From Pseudomonas oryzihabitans (GTDB lineage Bacteria; Pseudomonadota; Gammaproteobacteria; Pseudomonadales; Pseudomonadaceae), in the NCBI RefSeq assembly GCF_014522265.1, contig NZ_CP017024.1, forward strand, positions 310,001 through 374,000: a DNA stretch of 64,000 nt, written 5' to 3'. Made by a program: the position numbers and the translations under genes. This document shows, in pieces, positions 1 through 8,627 of this stretch. The first letter of the stretch is position 1; every line of letters starts with the position of its first letter. The notes beneath the pieces are model-generated. The model made no database searches. It was not told where the DNA came from and saw nothing but the letters and a program-made list of their open reading frames with translations.

Positions 1-135
1 TATCCTCGAGCGGACGCGGGAAATCGGCGCCGTATACTACGCCCACACGCGCCCGCTGGCCACGAATACCCCTTCCAGCGCCGCGAAGTCTGCTATCATT
101 GCCGGCTTTCCTTATACAACCCAGGTGATTTATCC
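1..135. promoter_or_regulatory. suhB upstream region with a possible promoter
   Basis: No gene could be recognised in the first 135 bases. A weak sigma-70 promoter for suhB may lie here: an extended -10 of the form TGCTATCAT at 91-99, with TTCCAG at 73-78 as a poor -35 (spacer only 15). The leader to the suhB ATG at 136 would be about 30 bases. The match is modest. Confidence 0.3.
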
Positions 136-951
136 ATGCAGCCCATGCTGAACATCGCACTGCGCGCGGCCCGCAGCGCCGGTGAACTGATTTTCCGTTC
201 GATTGAGCGCCTGGACGTGATCGCCGTCGATGAAAAAGGCGCCAACGACTTCGTCTCCGAAGTCGACCGAGCCGCCGAGCAGACCATCCTCGCCACCCTG
301 CGCAAGGCCTACCCCACCCATGGTTTCTACGGTGAGGAATCCGGCTACCTGGCGGGCGAAGGCGAAGGCGCCGACTACGTCTGGGTCGTCGATCCGCTGG
401 ATGGCACCACCAACTTCCTCCGTGGCGTCCCGCACTTCTCGGTAAGCATCGCCTGCAAGTACAAGGGCCGCCTGGAACACGCCGTGGTGCTGGATCCGGT
501 GCGCCAGGAAGAATTCACCGCCAGCCGTGGCCGCGGCGCCGCCCTGAACGGCCGGCGCATCCGTGTCACCAATCGACGCAGCCTGGAAGGCGCCCTGCTG
601 GGTACCGGCTTCCCCTTCCGCGCCAATGACGTCGACCACCTGGACAACTACCTGGGCATGTTCCGCAGCCTGATCGGCCAGACCGCCGGCATCCGCCGCG
701 CCGGTTCCGCCGCGCTGGACCTGGCCTATGTCGCCGCCGGTCGTTTCGACGCCTTCTGGGAAATGGGACTGTCGGAATGGGACATGGCCGCAGGCGCTCT
801 GCTGGTCCAGGAAGCCGGTGGCCTGATCGGTGACTTCAATGGCGGCCACGACTTCCTCGAGAAGGGCCACATCGTCGCCGGCAACCCCAAGTGCTTCCGT
901 GGCCTGCTGACGCAGATCCAGCCGCACCTGCCGGCCTCGCTCAAGCGCTGA
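136..951 (+). CDS. suhB: Inositol-1-monophosphatase family protein SuhB
   Basis: This 271-residue cytoplasmic protein belongs to the Mg2+-dependent inositol monophosphatase family. SuhB homologues hydrolyse inositol phosphates and, in enterobacteria, also act in rRNA transcription antitermination. The metal-binding signatures are visible: GEES at residues 66-69, DPLDGTT at 86-92 and a WDMAAGA motif near residue 213. Length is normal. The ATG at 136 is followed directly by the conserved N-terminus. The gene stands alone on the plus strand and faces sspB, with a strong terminator between them. Assignment to SuhB rather than another IMPase paralogue rests on overall likeness and length. Confidence 0.93.
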   Translation: MQPMLNIALRAARSAGELIFRSIERLDVIAVDEKGANDFVSEVDRAAEQTILATLRKAYPTHGFYGEESGYLAGEGEGADYVWVVDPLDGTTNFLRGVPHFSVSIACKYKGRLEHAVVLDPVRQEEFTASRGRGAALNGRRIRVTNRRSLEGALLGTGFPFRANDVDHLDNYLGMFRSLIGQTAGIRRAGSAALDLAYVAAGRFDAFWEMGLSEWDMAAGALLVQEAGGLIGDFNGGHDFLEKGHIVAGNPKCFRGLLTQIQPHLPASLKR

Positions 952-967
952 GTTCACCTGGCTTACG

Positions 968-1004
968 AAAAAGCCCCTGCCGGCAGCGCCGACAGGGGCT
1001 TTTT
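968..1004. terminator. Bidirectional rho-independent terminator between suhB and sspB
   Basis: A GC-rich hairpin with arms GCCCCTG and CAGGGGC is flanked by AAAAA on the left and TTTTT on the right. It can therefore end transcription of suhB on the plus strand and of sspB on the minus strand. It sits 17 bases after the suhB stop. Confidence 0.9.
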
Positions 1005-1045
1005 CCTGCCTGCCGCAGCGAGACTCCGCGGCAGGCCGTCAGGGC

Positions 1046-1450
1046 TCACTTGACCACTTTCAGACTCGGCCGCGCCGGTGCCGGCTTGGGTGCCTCGGGC
1101 TTGCTGCCGCCGCTGTCGGGACCCTGGTCATCCGGCGGGGTGGGCTCGCTGTCGAAGACCATGCCCTGGCCGTTCTCGCGGGCATAGATAGCCAGGATGG
1201 CGCCGATCGGGACATAGAGGTTGTAGGCCACGCCGCCGAAGCGACCGTTGAAGCTCACGGCTTCGTTGTCCATGTGCAGGTCACGCACGGCACTGGGCGA
1301 GGCGTTCAGCACGATCTGGCCGTCGTTGGCATAGCCCGGCGGCACGCGCACCTCGGCGTAGTCGGCATTGACCAGCAGATGGGGCGTGCAGTCGTTGTCC
1401 ACGATCCACTCGTAGAGCGCGCGGACCAGGTAGGGGCGACTGGAATTCAT
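1046..1450 (-). CDS. sspB: ClpXP protease specificity-enhancing factor SspB
   Basis: SspB is an adaptor that delivers ssrA-tagged proteins to ClpXP. The 134-residue product has the folded N-terminal domain (about residues 1-100) with the typical start NSSRPYLVRALYEWI, then a proline- and acid-rich linker. It ends in PSLKVVK, which matches the ClpX-docking tail of the family. Its ATG at 1450 is 11 bases after the sspA stop, so the two genes are co-transcribed, as is usual in gammaproteobacteria. The linker is low-complexity, as expected. Confidence 0.94.
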   Translation of the reverse strand: MNSSRPYLVRALYEWIVDNDCTPHLLVNADYAEVRVPPGYANDGQIVLNASPSAVRDLHMDNEAVSFNGRFGGVAYNLYVPIGAILAIYARENGQGMVFDSEPTPPDDQGPDSGGSKPEAPKPAPARPSLKVVK

Positions 1451-1461
1451 GGGGTTCTCCT

Positions 1462-2076
1462 CTAGCGCATCTCACGCTCGGTGACCGAAAGACTGGATCG
1501 GAAACTGTCGCGCGCGAACATGCGATCCATGTAGTCCTGCAGCGGCTTGGCGGCCCGGGGCAATTCGATGCCCAGGCGCGGCAGTCGCCACAGGAGGGGG
1601 AGCAGGCAACAGTCCACCAGGGAAAAGTCGTCGCTCAGGAAAAAGGGTTTTTCCGCGAAGATCGGCGCCACGCCGGTCAGGCTCTCGCGCAATTCCTTGC
1701 GCGCGGCTGCGAGGTCGGCGCCCGGCGCCGCCTGCAGGATGGCGTCCACCAGGGTGCACCAGTCGCGCCCGATGCGGTGCATCAGCAGCCGCGACTGACC
1801 GCGGGTGACCGGATAGGCCGGCAACAGCGGCGGGTGCGGATAGCGCTCCTCGAGATACTCCATGAGCACCTCGGTACCATAGAGCACCAGGTCGCGATCC
1901 ATCAGCGTCGGCACGGTGCCATAGGGATTGTGCTCGGCCAGCTGCCGCGGGCATTCGCCACGACGTACGGCGATCAGCTCGCACTCGACGTTCTTTTCCG
2001 CCAGGATCAGGCGGATCCGGTGGCTGTAGTGATCCTCGGGATCATGGAAACAGGTCAGGCGGGTTATGGCGCCCAT
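1462..2076 (-). CDS. sspA: Stringent starvation protein A (GST-fold RNA polymerase-associated regulator)
   Basis: SspA binds RNA polymerase and modulates transcription under starvation. The 204-residue product shows the N-terminal thioredoxin-like half (starting [10 protein letters not shown]), the conserved NPYGTVPTL stretch and the all-helical GST C-terminal half with [14 protein letters not shown]. The ATG at 2076 was chosen because a GGGGGAGGG ribosome site precedes it; upstream in-frame codons are not conserved in type. Upstream lies palindromic repeat copy A rather than the close petC junction typical of other pseudomonads, so sspAB may have its own promoter or depend on read-through from pet. 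Confidence 0.92.
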   Translation of the reverse strand: MGAITRLTCFHDPEDHYSHRIRLILAEKNVECELIAVRRGECPRQLAEHNPYGTVPTLMDRDLVLYGTEVLMEYLEERYPHPPLLPAYPVTRGQSRLLMHRIGRDWCTLVDAILQAAPGADLAAARKELRESLTGVAPIFAEKPFFLSDDFSLVDCCLLPLLWRLPRLGIELPRAAKPLQDYMDRMFARDSFRSSLSVTEREMR

Positions 2077-2144
2077 GGGTCCCTCCCCCGTTGGGGGCGA
2101 AGCTGCAAAGGCGGGATTATCTCGCACCTTGCCGCCCGAGACCT

Positions 2145-2303
2145 AGGCTTTGTCTAAAAACTGCCTGCACATCGGTGATGCTGCGTTAAAAATCAGCTCG
2201 GAATGCTCATTTACCCTTTGCAAACTCGAGCGCGAGCCCGGTCCGCTTCCTCGCTGATTTTTGCCCTGCCTCACCTTCGCTCGGCGACTTTTCAGACAAG
2301 CCT
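2145..2303 (+). repeat. Palindromic intergenic repeat, copy A
   Basis: A 159-base imperfect palindrome. Outer arms start AGGCTTTGTCTAAAAA at 2145 and end TTTTCAGACAAGCCT at 2303. Inner arms AAAAATCAGC and GCTGATTTTT lie at about 2188-2197 and 2253-2262. The centre carries the family core AATGCTCATTTAC followed by GCAAACTC. It ends 5 bases from the petC stop codon and fills the petC-sspA gap. It is a diverged member of the family seen also at 35.9, 43.6, 46.5 and 47.3 kb. Confidence 0.85.
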
Positions 2304-2308
2304 CCGTC

Positions 2309-2974
2309 TCATCGCTCACTGTCGGGCAATCGCCGCCAGAATTCGCGCTTAAGCCAGAAGGCCAGGACGGCGAACAGCAGCAGATAGCCCAGCACCCAGG
2401 GCGCGAGGCGCCAGGCCAGACTACGTTCCGGCGCCGCCGAATAGCCAAGGTAGGCAACCAGATCCTCGACGGTGCGGGCGAATTGTTCGGGCGTCTGGGC
2501 GCCACTGTCCGGCTCCAGACGCAGCACGCAACGTCCCGCGCTGCAGTCGCGCACCTGGCGGCCGCGCAAGGCGGCCAGAACATCGGGCATGCGGGTGCCG
2601 GGCGCCCTGAGGTTGTCGACCCCGAGTGGCCGCCCGGGCGCCACGTAGAACTCCTGCAGGAAGGCGCGCAGCCAGGCCTCGCCGCGCACCGCGGCGATCA
2701 GGGTGAGATCCGGCGGCACGCTGCCGAAGGCACGCCGGGCATCCTCGGGCTTGAGCAGGCCGAGCATGGGCGCGCTGGCGGTGCGTCCGGGCGCCCAGCT
2801 GGCGAGGTCCAGGTGGAGATCGGCGGCGACCCGGTCGAAGCGCTGGTATTCCTGGCCATGACAGGCCAGGCAATAGCGGCCGAAGCTGATGGCCCCAGCC
2901 CGGGGATCACCGTCGGCACCGATGGCCAGACCGCTGCACAGCAGAAGCAGGCCCAGCAGCAGCCCGCGACTCAT
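2309..2974 (-). CDS. petC: Cytochrome c1 of the bc1 complex, short form
   Basis: Cytochrome c1 passes electrons from the Rieske centre to soluble cytochrome c. The 221-residue product has a signal peptide (about residues 1-20), a heme c site CLACH at 35-39, a likely Met ligand in the TRMPDVLA stretch and one C-terminal membrane anchor. Typical pseudomonad c1 proteins are about 260 residues. Here the stretch before the heme site is about 35 residues, and the shortening is elsewhere, mainly between the MPDVLA region and the C-terminal helix. The ATG at 2974 overlaps the petB stop (ATGA). The downstream neighbour is repeat copy A. Confidence 0.9.
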   Translation of the reverse strand: MSRGLLLGLLLLCSGLAIGADGDPRAGAISFGRYCLACHGQEYQRFDRVAADLHLDLASWAPGRTASAPMLGLLKPEDARRAFGSVPPDLTLIAAVRGEAWLRAFLQEFYVAPGRPLGVDNLRAPGTRMPDVLAALRGRQVRDCSAGRCVLRLEPDSGAQTPEQFARTVEDLVAYLGYSAAPERSLAWRLAPWVLGYLLLFAVLAFWLKREFWRRLPDSER

Positions 2975-4164
2975 GACCGGGACTCCACTGGCGCACGCGG
3001 ACGACCCAGCCGGCTGTACCAGGGCATGCCCAGCAGGCCGATGAAATAGACACCCGCGGCCAGGCGCGCCAGCCACAGGCGCCCATCGGTCAGCGCGACC
3101 ACGCCCAGTATTCCCAGGGCGACAAAGGCCAGGCAGACCAGGTACAGCCCCAGCCGCCCCGGCCAGGCCTTGTGGCGGATCGAGCGGGCCGCACTGCGAT
3201 CCAGCCAGGGCAGCACGAACAGCAGGGCGATGGCCAGAGCCGCCAGGCCGAGGCCGCCGGCCTTGCTCGGCACCGCCCGCAGCAGCGCATAGAAGGGCGC
3301 CAGGTACCAGGGCGGGGCGATGTGCGCGGGGGTCACCAGCGGATCGGCCGGCTGCTGGTTGGCCGGCTCCAGCACCAGCCCGCCCAGGTCCGGCGCCAGC
3401 AGCACCACGGCGAGAAACACCAGCAGGAAGACTGCCAGACCACAGAGGTCCTTGAGCGTCAGATAGGGGTGGAAAGCCACCCCGGCTGCACCTCGGACAT
3501 CGCGCTCGTCACCCTCGGGATTGTTCGAGCCGGTCTGGCGCAGGGCGACGACGTGCAGGCTCACCAGCGCAAGGATCAACAGCGGCAGCCCGACCACATG
3601 CAGGGCCTGGAAGCGCCGCAGGGTGGCGTCGGACAGCACCACCCCGCCGCGCAGCAGATCGGCCAGGCTCGGGCCTACCAGGGGCAGCGCCTCGACCGCG
3701 CTCAGAGACACCTGGGCGCCCCAGTAGGAGAGTTGCCCCCAGGGCAGCAGATAGCCAAAGAAGGCCTGGGCCAGCAGGAGCAGGTAGAGCAGCACGCCAA
3801 AGCTCCAGACCAGCTCGCGCGGCGCCCGATAGGAGCCATAGAGCAGGCCGCGCAGCATGTGCAGGTAGAGGCAGACGAACAGCGCCGAGGCGCCCACCGC
3901 GTGCAGGTAGCGGATCAGCCAGCCGAAGGGCACCTCGCGCATGAACAGCTGGACCGAGGCGAAGGCGCCCTTCACCGTCGGCTCATAGCCGAACAGCAGC
4001 CAGAGTCCGGTCAGCACCTGCAGCGCCAGGATGAAGAGCAGCAGCGAGCCGAACAGGTAGAAGACGTTGAGATTGCGCGGCACCCGGTAGTCACTGAAGT
4101 GCCGGCGCCAGAAGGCGCCCAGGGGCAGCCGTCGCTCCAGCCAGCCGGGCTCGTCGTTGCTCAT
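2971..4164 (-). CDS. petB: Cytochrome b subunit of the bc1 complex
   Basis: This membrane subunit carries both b hemes and the quinol sites. In the 397-residue product the four heme ligands are visible as H88, H102, H189 and H204 in the second and fourth membrane helices. SYWGAQV (146-152) marks the Qo region. The Qo-site motif that is PEWY in mitochondria and PVWY in many pseudomonads reads PPWY here (284-287). The ATG at 4164 overlaps the petA stop by four bases. The protein is clearly cytochrome b but has many replacements compared with the usual Pseudomonas protein. Confidence 0.93.
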   Translation of the reverse strand: MSNDEPGWLERRLPLGAFWRRHFSDYRVPRNLNVFYLFGSLLLFILALQVLTGLWLLFGYEPTVKGAFASVQLFMREVPFGWLIRYLHAVGASALFVCLYLHMLRGLLYGSYRAPRELVWSFGVLLYLLLLAQAFFGYLLPWGQLSYWGAQVSLSAVEALPLVGPSLADLLRGGVVLSDATLRRFQALHVVGLPLLILALVSLHVVALRQTGSNNPEGDERDVRGAAGVAFHPYLTLKDLCGLAVFLLVFLAVVLLAPDLGGLVLEPANQQPADPLVTPAHIAPPWYLAPFYALLRAVPSKAGGLGLAALAIALLFVLPWLDRSAARSIRHKAWPGRLGLYLVCLAFVALGILGVVALTDGRLWLARLAAGVYFIGLLGMPWYSRLGRPRAPVESRS

Positions 4165-4739
4165 GTCGCGCCCTCCCCGTCGCTGCCGATCACCAGCAGA
4201 TTGTCGCCGCGAAAATGATGGGGCGGCACGGCCAGATTCAGCGGTGCCGGCTGGTCGCGATAGACCCGCCCGGCGAGATCGAAGTGGGAGCCATGGCAGG
4301 GACAGAGATAGCCCCCGTCCCGGTCCGCCGCGCCTGGTGCCAGGGAGGGAATGCAGCCCAGATGGGTGCAGATCGCGGTGACGACGAAGATGTCCGGCCG
4401 CCGCGATCTCAGGCGCGGATCGACATAGGGTGGCTGGCTGGATTCCCGGGAATCCGGGTCGGCCAGCCCTGCCTCGTCGGCCAGCAGGCGGGCCTGGTCC
4501 GCCGCGCTGCGGCGCAGGACGCAGACCGGCTGGCCGCGCCATTGCACCGTGAGTTGCTCGCCTTCGCGCAAGGCCTGGAGATCCACCTCGACCGGCGCCG
4601 CCGCCACCTCCGCCGACCGACTGGGCCGCAGGGCGCAGACGAAGGGCACGCTGCCCGCCACCAGGCCCAGACCGCCGACGGCGGAGGTGGTGGCGATCAG
4701 CAGACGACGGCGTTGGGCATCGGGGGCGTCAGCGGTCAC
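4161..4739 (-). CDS. petA: Rieske iron-sulfur subunit of the bc1 complex
   Basis: The Rieske protein takes electrons from quinol to cytochrome c1. The 192-residue product opens with a twin-arginine-like segment (R10-R12) and one membrane anchor (about 14-36). The 2Fe-2S ligands lie in CTHLGC (124-129) and CPCHGSHFD (146-154). The region between the two boxes is shorter than in common Pseudomonas Rieske proteins. The start is GTG at 4739, sharing GTGA with the murB stop, so translation is probably coupled to murB. That partner is unexpected; petA usually begins its own operon. Confidence 0.93.
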   Translation of the reverse strand: MTADAPDAQRRRLLIATTSAVGGLGLVAGSVPFVCALRPSRSAEVAAAPVEVDLQALREGEQLTVQWRGQPVCVLRRSAADQARLLADEAGLADPDSRESSQPPYVDPRLRSRRPDIFVVTAICTHLGCIPSLAPGAADRDGGYLCPCHGSHFDLAGRVYRDQPAPLNLAVPPHHFRGDNLLVIGSDGEGAT

Positions 4740-5758
4740 GTCAGGCTTCCCGGCTCCATCTCCAGCGTCACGCCGAAGCGCTCGCGCACCGAGGCGCGGA
4801 TGCGCTCGGCCAGGGCCAGGACGTCGCGACTGCGGGCGCCACCGAAGTTGACCAGCACCAGCGCCTGGGCGGCATGCACCCCCACGGCGCCGTCGCGATG
4901 GCCGCGCCAGCCGGCCTGATCGATCAGCCAGCCAGCGGCCAGCTTGACGCTGCCATCGGCCTGCGGATAGGTCGGCAGGCTCGGATAGCGCTCATGCAGA
5001 GCTGCGGCCTCGCCAGCGGTCACCACCGGATTCTTGAAGAAGCTGCCGGCATTGCCCAGCACCGCCGGGTCGGGCAGCTTGCTCTGGCGAATGCTGCAGA
5101 TGGCCGCGCTGACGGCTTCGGGCGTTGGCTGCGTGACGCCCGCCGCGGTGAGCGCCTGGCGTACCGGACCATAGTCCAGCACCAGCTGCGGCTTGCGACT
5201 GAGCCGGAAGCGTACCCGCAGCACGATCCAGCGCCCGGCCTCGGCCTTGAAGCGACTCTCGCGATAGGCGAAGGCGCAATCGGCCGGGCCGAGGTCATGG
5301 AGCTCGCCGCTGTGGCGATCGAGTGCCGTGACCCCGGCGCATCTGTCCTTCAATTCGACGCCATAGGCGCCGATGTTCTGGATCGGTGAGGCGCCCACGG
5401 TGCCTGGGATCAGGCTGAGATTTTCCAGCCCGTACCAGCCATTGGCCAGGGTGGCCATGACGAAGGGATGCCAGGGCTCGCCGGCTTCGGCTTCCACCAG
5501 CAGGGCATCGCCCTCCTCCGCCAGCAGACGGATGCCGCGGGACGTCAACCGCAGCACCAGACCCTCGACCCGTTCGGGCAGGACCAGGTTGCTGCCACCG
5601 CCCAGCACCCGCAGGGGCACGTCCAGTTGCCGGGCCAACGCCAGGGCCGCGCGGACCTCGGCGTCGCTGGCGGCTTCCAGATAGCGATCGGCTTGCGCCA
5701 CCAGGCCGAAGGTGTTGAGGCCTTGCAGGGGGACCTGCTGTTGCAGCTCAGCGACCAT
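4736..5758 (-). CDS. murB: UDP-N-acetylenolpyruvoylglucosamine reductase MurB
   Basis: MurB is a cytoplasmic FAD enzyme that reduces UDP-GlcNAc-enolpyruvate to UDP-MurNAc in peptidoglycan synthesis. The 340-residue product shows the FAD-binding GGGSN (53-57), the substrate-loop stretch from PGTVGASP to GAYG (118-133), and a GSFFKNP motif. It belongs to the long type found in E. coli. The ATG at 5758 lies inside the end of ptpA (11-base overlap) and yields the conserved start MVAELQQQ; the frame stays open farther upstream but that part is ptpA sequence. Confidence 0.95.
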   Translation of the reverse strand: MVAELQQQVPLQGLNTFGLVAQADRYLEAASDAEVRAALALARQLDVPLRVLGGGSNLVLPERVEGLVLRLTSRGIRLLAEEGDALLVEAEAGEPWHPFVMATLANGWYGLENLSLIPGTVGASPIQNIGAYGVELKDRCAGVTALDRHSGELHDLGPADCAFAYRESRFKAEAGRWIVLRVRFRLSRKPQLVLDYGPVRQALTAAGVTQPTPEAVSAAICSIRQSKLPDPAVLGNAGSFFKNPVVTAGEAAALHERYPSLPTYPQADGSVKLAAGWLIDQAGWRGHRDGAVGVHAAQALVLVNFGGARSRDVLALAERIRASVRERFGVTLEMEPGSLT

Positions 5759-6221
5759 GACGGGCAGCCACCTCGGCGACCAGGCCATCGCAGGCGCTTT
5801 CCAGCAGGTCGAGGACCCGCTCGAAGCCGGCTGCGCCGCCGTAATAGGGATCCGGCACCTCGTCCACCGCCAGGCCCTGGCGCGCCAGGAAGAGTTCGGG
5901 CACGGCGCCCTCATCCGGGCGCAGCTGTTCCAGCCAGGCGAGGTTGTCCTGGTCCATGGCCAGGATCAGGTCGAAACGCTGGAAATCATCCTCGGCGACC
6001 TGACGCGCGCGCAGGTCACCGATGGCATAGCCGCGACCCGCCGCGGCCTGGATGGCACGGGGATCCGGGGCCTTGCCGACATGCCAGTCGCCGGTGCCGG
6101 CCGAATCCAGCTCCACCACCTCGGTCAGGCCGGCGGCGTCCAGCTTGGCCCTGAGGATGCCTTCGGCGGTGGGCGAACGGCAGATGTTGCCCATGCAGAC
6201 GAACAGGATGCGCAGGGTCAT
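5748..6221 (-). CDS. Low-molecular-weight protein tyrosine phosphatase
   Basis: The 157-residue cytoplasmic phosphatase carries the P-loop C(X5)R as C9-MGNIC-R15 followed by SPTAE, and the general-acid Asp in a DPYYGG motif near the C-terminus. Both are diagnostic of the family. Its start codon lies directly against the kdsB stop, and its 3' end overlaps murB. In Pseudomonas this gene routinely sits between kdsB and murB. The substrate is unknown. Confidence 0.93.
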   Translation of the reverse strand: MTLRILFVCMGNICRSPTAEGILRAKLDAAGLTEVVELDSAGTGDWHVGKAPDPRAIQAAAGRGYAIGDLRARQVAEDDFQRFDLILAMDQDNLAWLEQLRPDEGAVPELFLARQGLAVDEVPDPYYGGAAGFERVLDLLESACDGLVAEVAARHGR

Positions 6222-6986
6222 CTAGGCTCCCAGCAGGCGTCTGACGCGCTCGAGATCTTCTCGGGTATCCACGCCGGCCTGGGGCGCTTCCAGGGCATCG
6301 GCGACATGGATACGCACGCCGTGCCAGAGGGCGCGCAATTGCTCCAGGGCTTCGGTCTCTTCCAGGGCGCAGGGACCCCAGCTGACGAAATCGGCGAGGA
6401 AGCCGGCGCGATAGGCGTAGATGCCGATGTGGCGACGGTAGGAAAAGCCCTGGGGCAGCTGCGCGCGATCAGCGGCGAAGGCATTGCGCGCCCAGGGCAG
6501 CGGCGCCCGGCTGAAGGTCAGCGCCAGGCCGTTCAGGTCGGTGCTCACCTTGACCACATTGGGATTGAACAGGCTGTCGACGTCCGCGATCGGCTCGGCC
6601 AGGGTGGCCACGCCGGCTTCGGGATGGGCAGCGAGATTATTGGCCACCTGGTCGATCACCGCCGGTGGTATCAGCGGCTCGTCGCCCTGGACGTTGACCA
6701 CCAGGGCGTCAGCGGCCAGGCCGAGCAGCTCGGCCACCTCGGCCAGGCGATCGGTGCCCGAAGCATGATCGGCACGGGTCAGCAGGACACGCGCGCCAAA
6801 GCCTTCGCAGGCACGCAGGATGTCGTCGTGGTCGGTCGCCACCACCACCTGCTCGGCGCCACTGCGCCGGGCCTGCTCCCAGACGTGCTGGATCATCGGC
6901 TTGCCGGCGATGTCGAGCAGCGGCTTGTTGGGCAGTCGGGTGCTGGCGAGCCGCGCCGGGATGACGACGGTGAACGCGGTGCTCAT
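6222..6986 (-). CDS. kdsB: 3-deoxy-manno-octulosonate cytidylyltransferase
   Basis: KdsB activates KDO with CTP to CMP-KDO for lipopolysaccharide inner-core synthesis. The 254-residue product starts with the nucleotidyltransferase signature [15 protein letters not shown]. It also has [10 protein letters not shown], the metal-binding region, and a C-terminal [12 protein letters not shown] stretch typical of the family. Its ATG overlaps the preceding Trm112-like gene by ATGA. Together with lpxK in the same operon it forms an LPS assembly block. Confidence 0.96.
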   Translation of the reverse strand: MSTAFTVVIPARLASTRLPNKPLLDIAGKPMIQHVWEQARRSGAEQVVVATDHDDILRACEGFGARVLLTRADHASGTDRLAEVAELLGLAADALVVNVQGDEPLIPPAVIDQVANNLAAHPEAGVATLAEPIADVDSLFNPNVVKVSTDLNGLALTFSRAPLPWARNAFAADRAQLPQGFSYRRHIGIYAYRAGFLADFVSWGPCALEETEALEQLRALWHGVRIHVADALEAPQAGVDTREDLERVRRLLGA

Positions 6987-7168
6987 TTGTCCAGACGCTC
7001 ATCCGTGGTGATGATGCGCGCCTCGCTTTCCAGCATCACCGGGATGCCGTCGCGAATCGGGAAGGCCAGGCCGGCGGCCTTGCTGATGAGCTCGGTCTTG
7101 TCGTCGCTCAAGATCAGCGGGCTCTTGGTCAGGGGGCAGGCGAGGATGTCCAGCAGCTTGAGATCCAT
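6983..7168 (-). CDS. Trm112-like (UPF0434/YcaR) small protein
   Basis: A 61-residue protein starting [18 protein letters not shown], the hallmark of the bacterial Trm112/YcaR family. Eukaryotic Trm112 activates methyltransferases; the bacterial role is unsettled. It lies between lpxK and kdsB, as in most gammaproteobacteria. The ATG at 7168 was chosen for the conserved N-terminus. It overlaps kdsB by four bases. Confidence 0.9.
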   Translation of the reverse strand: MDLKLLDILACPLTKSPLILSDDKTELISKAAGLAFPIRDGIPVMLESEARIITTDERLDK

Positions 7169-7182
7169 GGGCGAAGATTCCG

Positions 7183-8190
7183 TCAGTGAGAGTGTTCGGG
7201 CAGGAGCCGGTCGAGACGCCCATCCAGCCAGGCGACGAAAGCGGCCGAGGGCTGGGCGTCCACCGCCAGGTACCACCAGTCGGCGGCGGCGAAGGACCGG
7301 CACTTGACCGCGTCCTTCTCGGTCATCACCAGCGGCAGCGCCGGGGTGAAGGCCAGCTCTGCCGCGCTGTAGGTGGCGTGATCGGCGAAGGCATGGGGCA
7401 ACGGCTGCCAGTGTAGTCCTTCGAGGGTGGCGAAGAAACGGCCGGGGTTGCCGATGCCGGCCAGGGCGTGCAGGCGCTGCCCCGGGGGAAAGAAATCCAG
7501 CGATCGCGTCTCGCCGCTGCGCAGATTGACCAGGGCGCTGGGCTGCAGGGTCAGGCCGTAGCCGTCGGCAGGATCGACAGTGGCGCCGTTGTGGATCACG
7601 GCGTCCACCTCGGCCAGCCGCTCCAGGGGTTCGCGCAGCGGCCCGGCCGGCAGGCAGCGGCCATTGCCGAAGCCGCGCGCCGCATCGACCATCACCAGTT
7701 CCAGGTCGCGGGCCAGGCGATAGTGCTGCAGGCCGTCGTCGCTGAGAATGATATCGAGCCGCTCCTCGGCGAGCAGGCGTTCGACGGCGCGCCCACGATC
7801 GGGATCCGTGACCAAGGCCACCCCGGTGCGCTGCACGATCAGCAGCGGCTCGTCGCCGGCGACGGCGGCGGTGTCGGTGGCCCGCACCCGCCAGGGTAGA
7901 CTCGGCGGCGTGGCGCCATAGCCCCGGCTGACCACCCCGACCCTCAGCCCGCGCGCGCGCAGGTGGCCGATCAGCCAGAGGATCATGGGCGTCTTGCCGG
8001 TACCGCCGACGGTGAGATTGCCCACCACGATGACCGGCACCGGCGCGCGATGGATGCTGCCCTGCCCCGCCAGGAACCGCCGGCGCTTGCGCCGGGCGAC
8101 CTGCCGATAGAGGGCTTCGAGCGGCGCCAGCAGGCTCAGGGCCGGATGCCCCTGGTACCAGGCGCGGACCAGGCGCTCACCCAGGCTCAC
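7183..8190 (-). CDS. lpxK: Tetraacyldisaccharide 4'-kinase LpxK
   Basis: LpxK phosphorylates the lipid A disaccharide at the 4' position, at the inner face of the cytoplasmic membrane. The 335-residue product has a hydrophobic N-terminal helix and a P-loop [12 protein letters not shown] (58-69), followed by conserved [12 protein letters not shown] and VMTEKDAVK motifs. The start is GTG at 8190, sharing GTGA with the exbD stop, so the two are coupled. Family length is matched. Confidence 0.95.
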   Translation of the reverse strand: MSLGERLVRAWYQGHPALSLLAPLEALYRQVARRKRRRFLAGQGSIHRAPVPVIVVGNLTVGGTGKTPMILWLIGHLRARGLRVGVVSRGYGATPPSLPWRVRATDTAAVAGDEPLLIVQRTGVALVTDPDRGRAVERLLAEERLDIILSDDGLQHYRLARDLELVMVDAARGFGNGRCLPAGPLREPLERLAEVDAVIHNGATVDPADGYGLTLQPSALVNLRSGETRSLDFFPPGQRLHALAGIGNPGRFFATLEGLHWQPLPHAFADHATYSAAELAFTPALPLVMTEKDAVKCRSFAAADWWYLAVDAQPSAAFVAWLDGRLDRLLPEHSH

Positions 8191-8627
8191 GGACGCTTCG
8201 CCTGGGCCTCGAGGGTGGTGATGCGCAACTGGCTGAAACCCAGCTTGCCGGCAGCGTCCATGGCCATGACCACCGACTGGTGGGTGGCGCGGCCATCGGC
8301 GGTGATCACCAGCGGCAGGCTGTTGTCGCCGCCGGATTCACGCTGCAGCGCGGTGGTCAGGCCGGTCAGGTCGTTGCGCGCCAGGGTCTGGCCGTTGAGC
8401 GCCATCTGGCCTTCGGCGGTGATGCTGATTTCCAGGGTCTTGGCCTGGTTGGCGGCCGCTGCGGCGCTGTCGGCCTCGGGCAGTTCGATCTTCAGCTGGC
8501 TGGGCTTGCTGAAGGTCGCGGTCACCACGAAGAACAGCAGCAGGACGAAGATGACGTCGATGAAGGAGGCCAGGTTGATATAGATCTCTTCGCGGGCGGC
8601 GCCCCCGGCGCGGCGACGGAATTTCAC
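8187..8627 (-). CDS. ExbD/TolR-family proton-channel protein
   Basis: The 146-residue protein has a single N-terminal membrane helix (about 20-38) with the key Asp in the [16 protein letters not shown] segment, then a periplasmic domain. With ExbB it should form a proton-driven motor of the Exb/Tol/Mot type. The partner TonB/TolA is not in the window. The GTG start at 8627 overlaps the exbB stop. In pseudomonads this pair next to lpxK and comEC is a conserved locus distinct from tol-pal; its cargo is uncertain. Confidence 0.88.
   Translation of the reverse strand: MKFRRRAGGAAREEIYINLASFIDVIFVLLLFFVVTATFSKPSQLKIELPEADSAAAAANQAKTLEISITAEGQMALNGQTLARNDLTGLTTALQRESGGDNSLPLVITADGRATHQSVVMAMDAAGKLGFSQLRITTLEAQAKRP

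Noticed and set aside
2143-2583. Open frames running through repeat A into petC
   Set aside because: They read the repeat and the antisense or shifted frames of cytochrome c1; no domain content.
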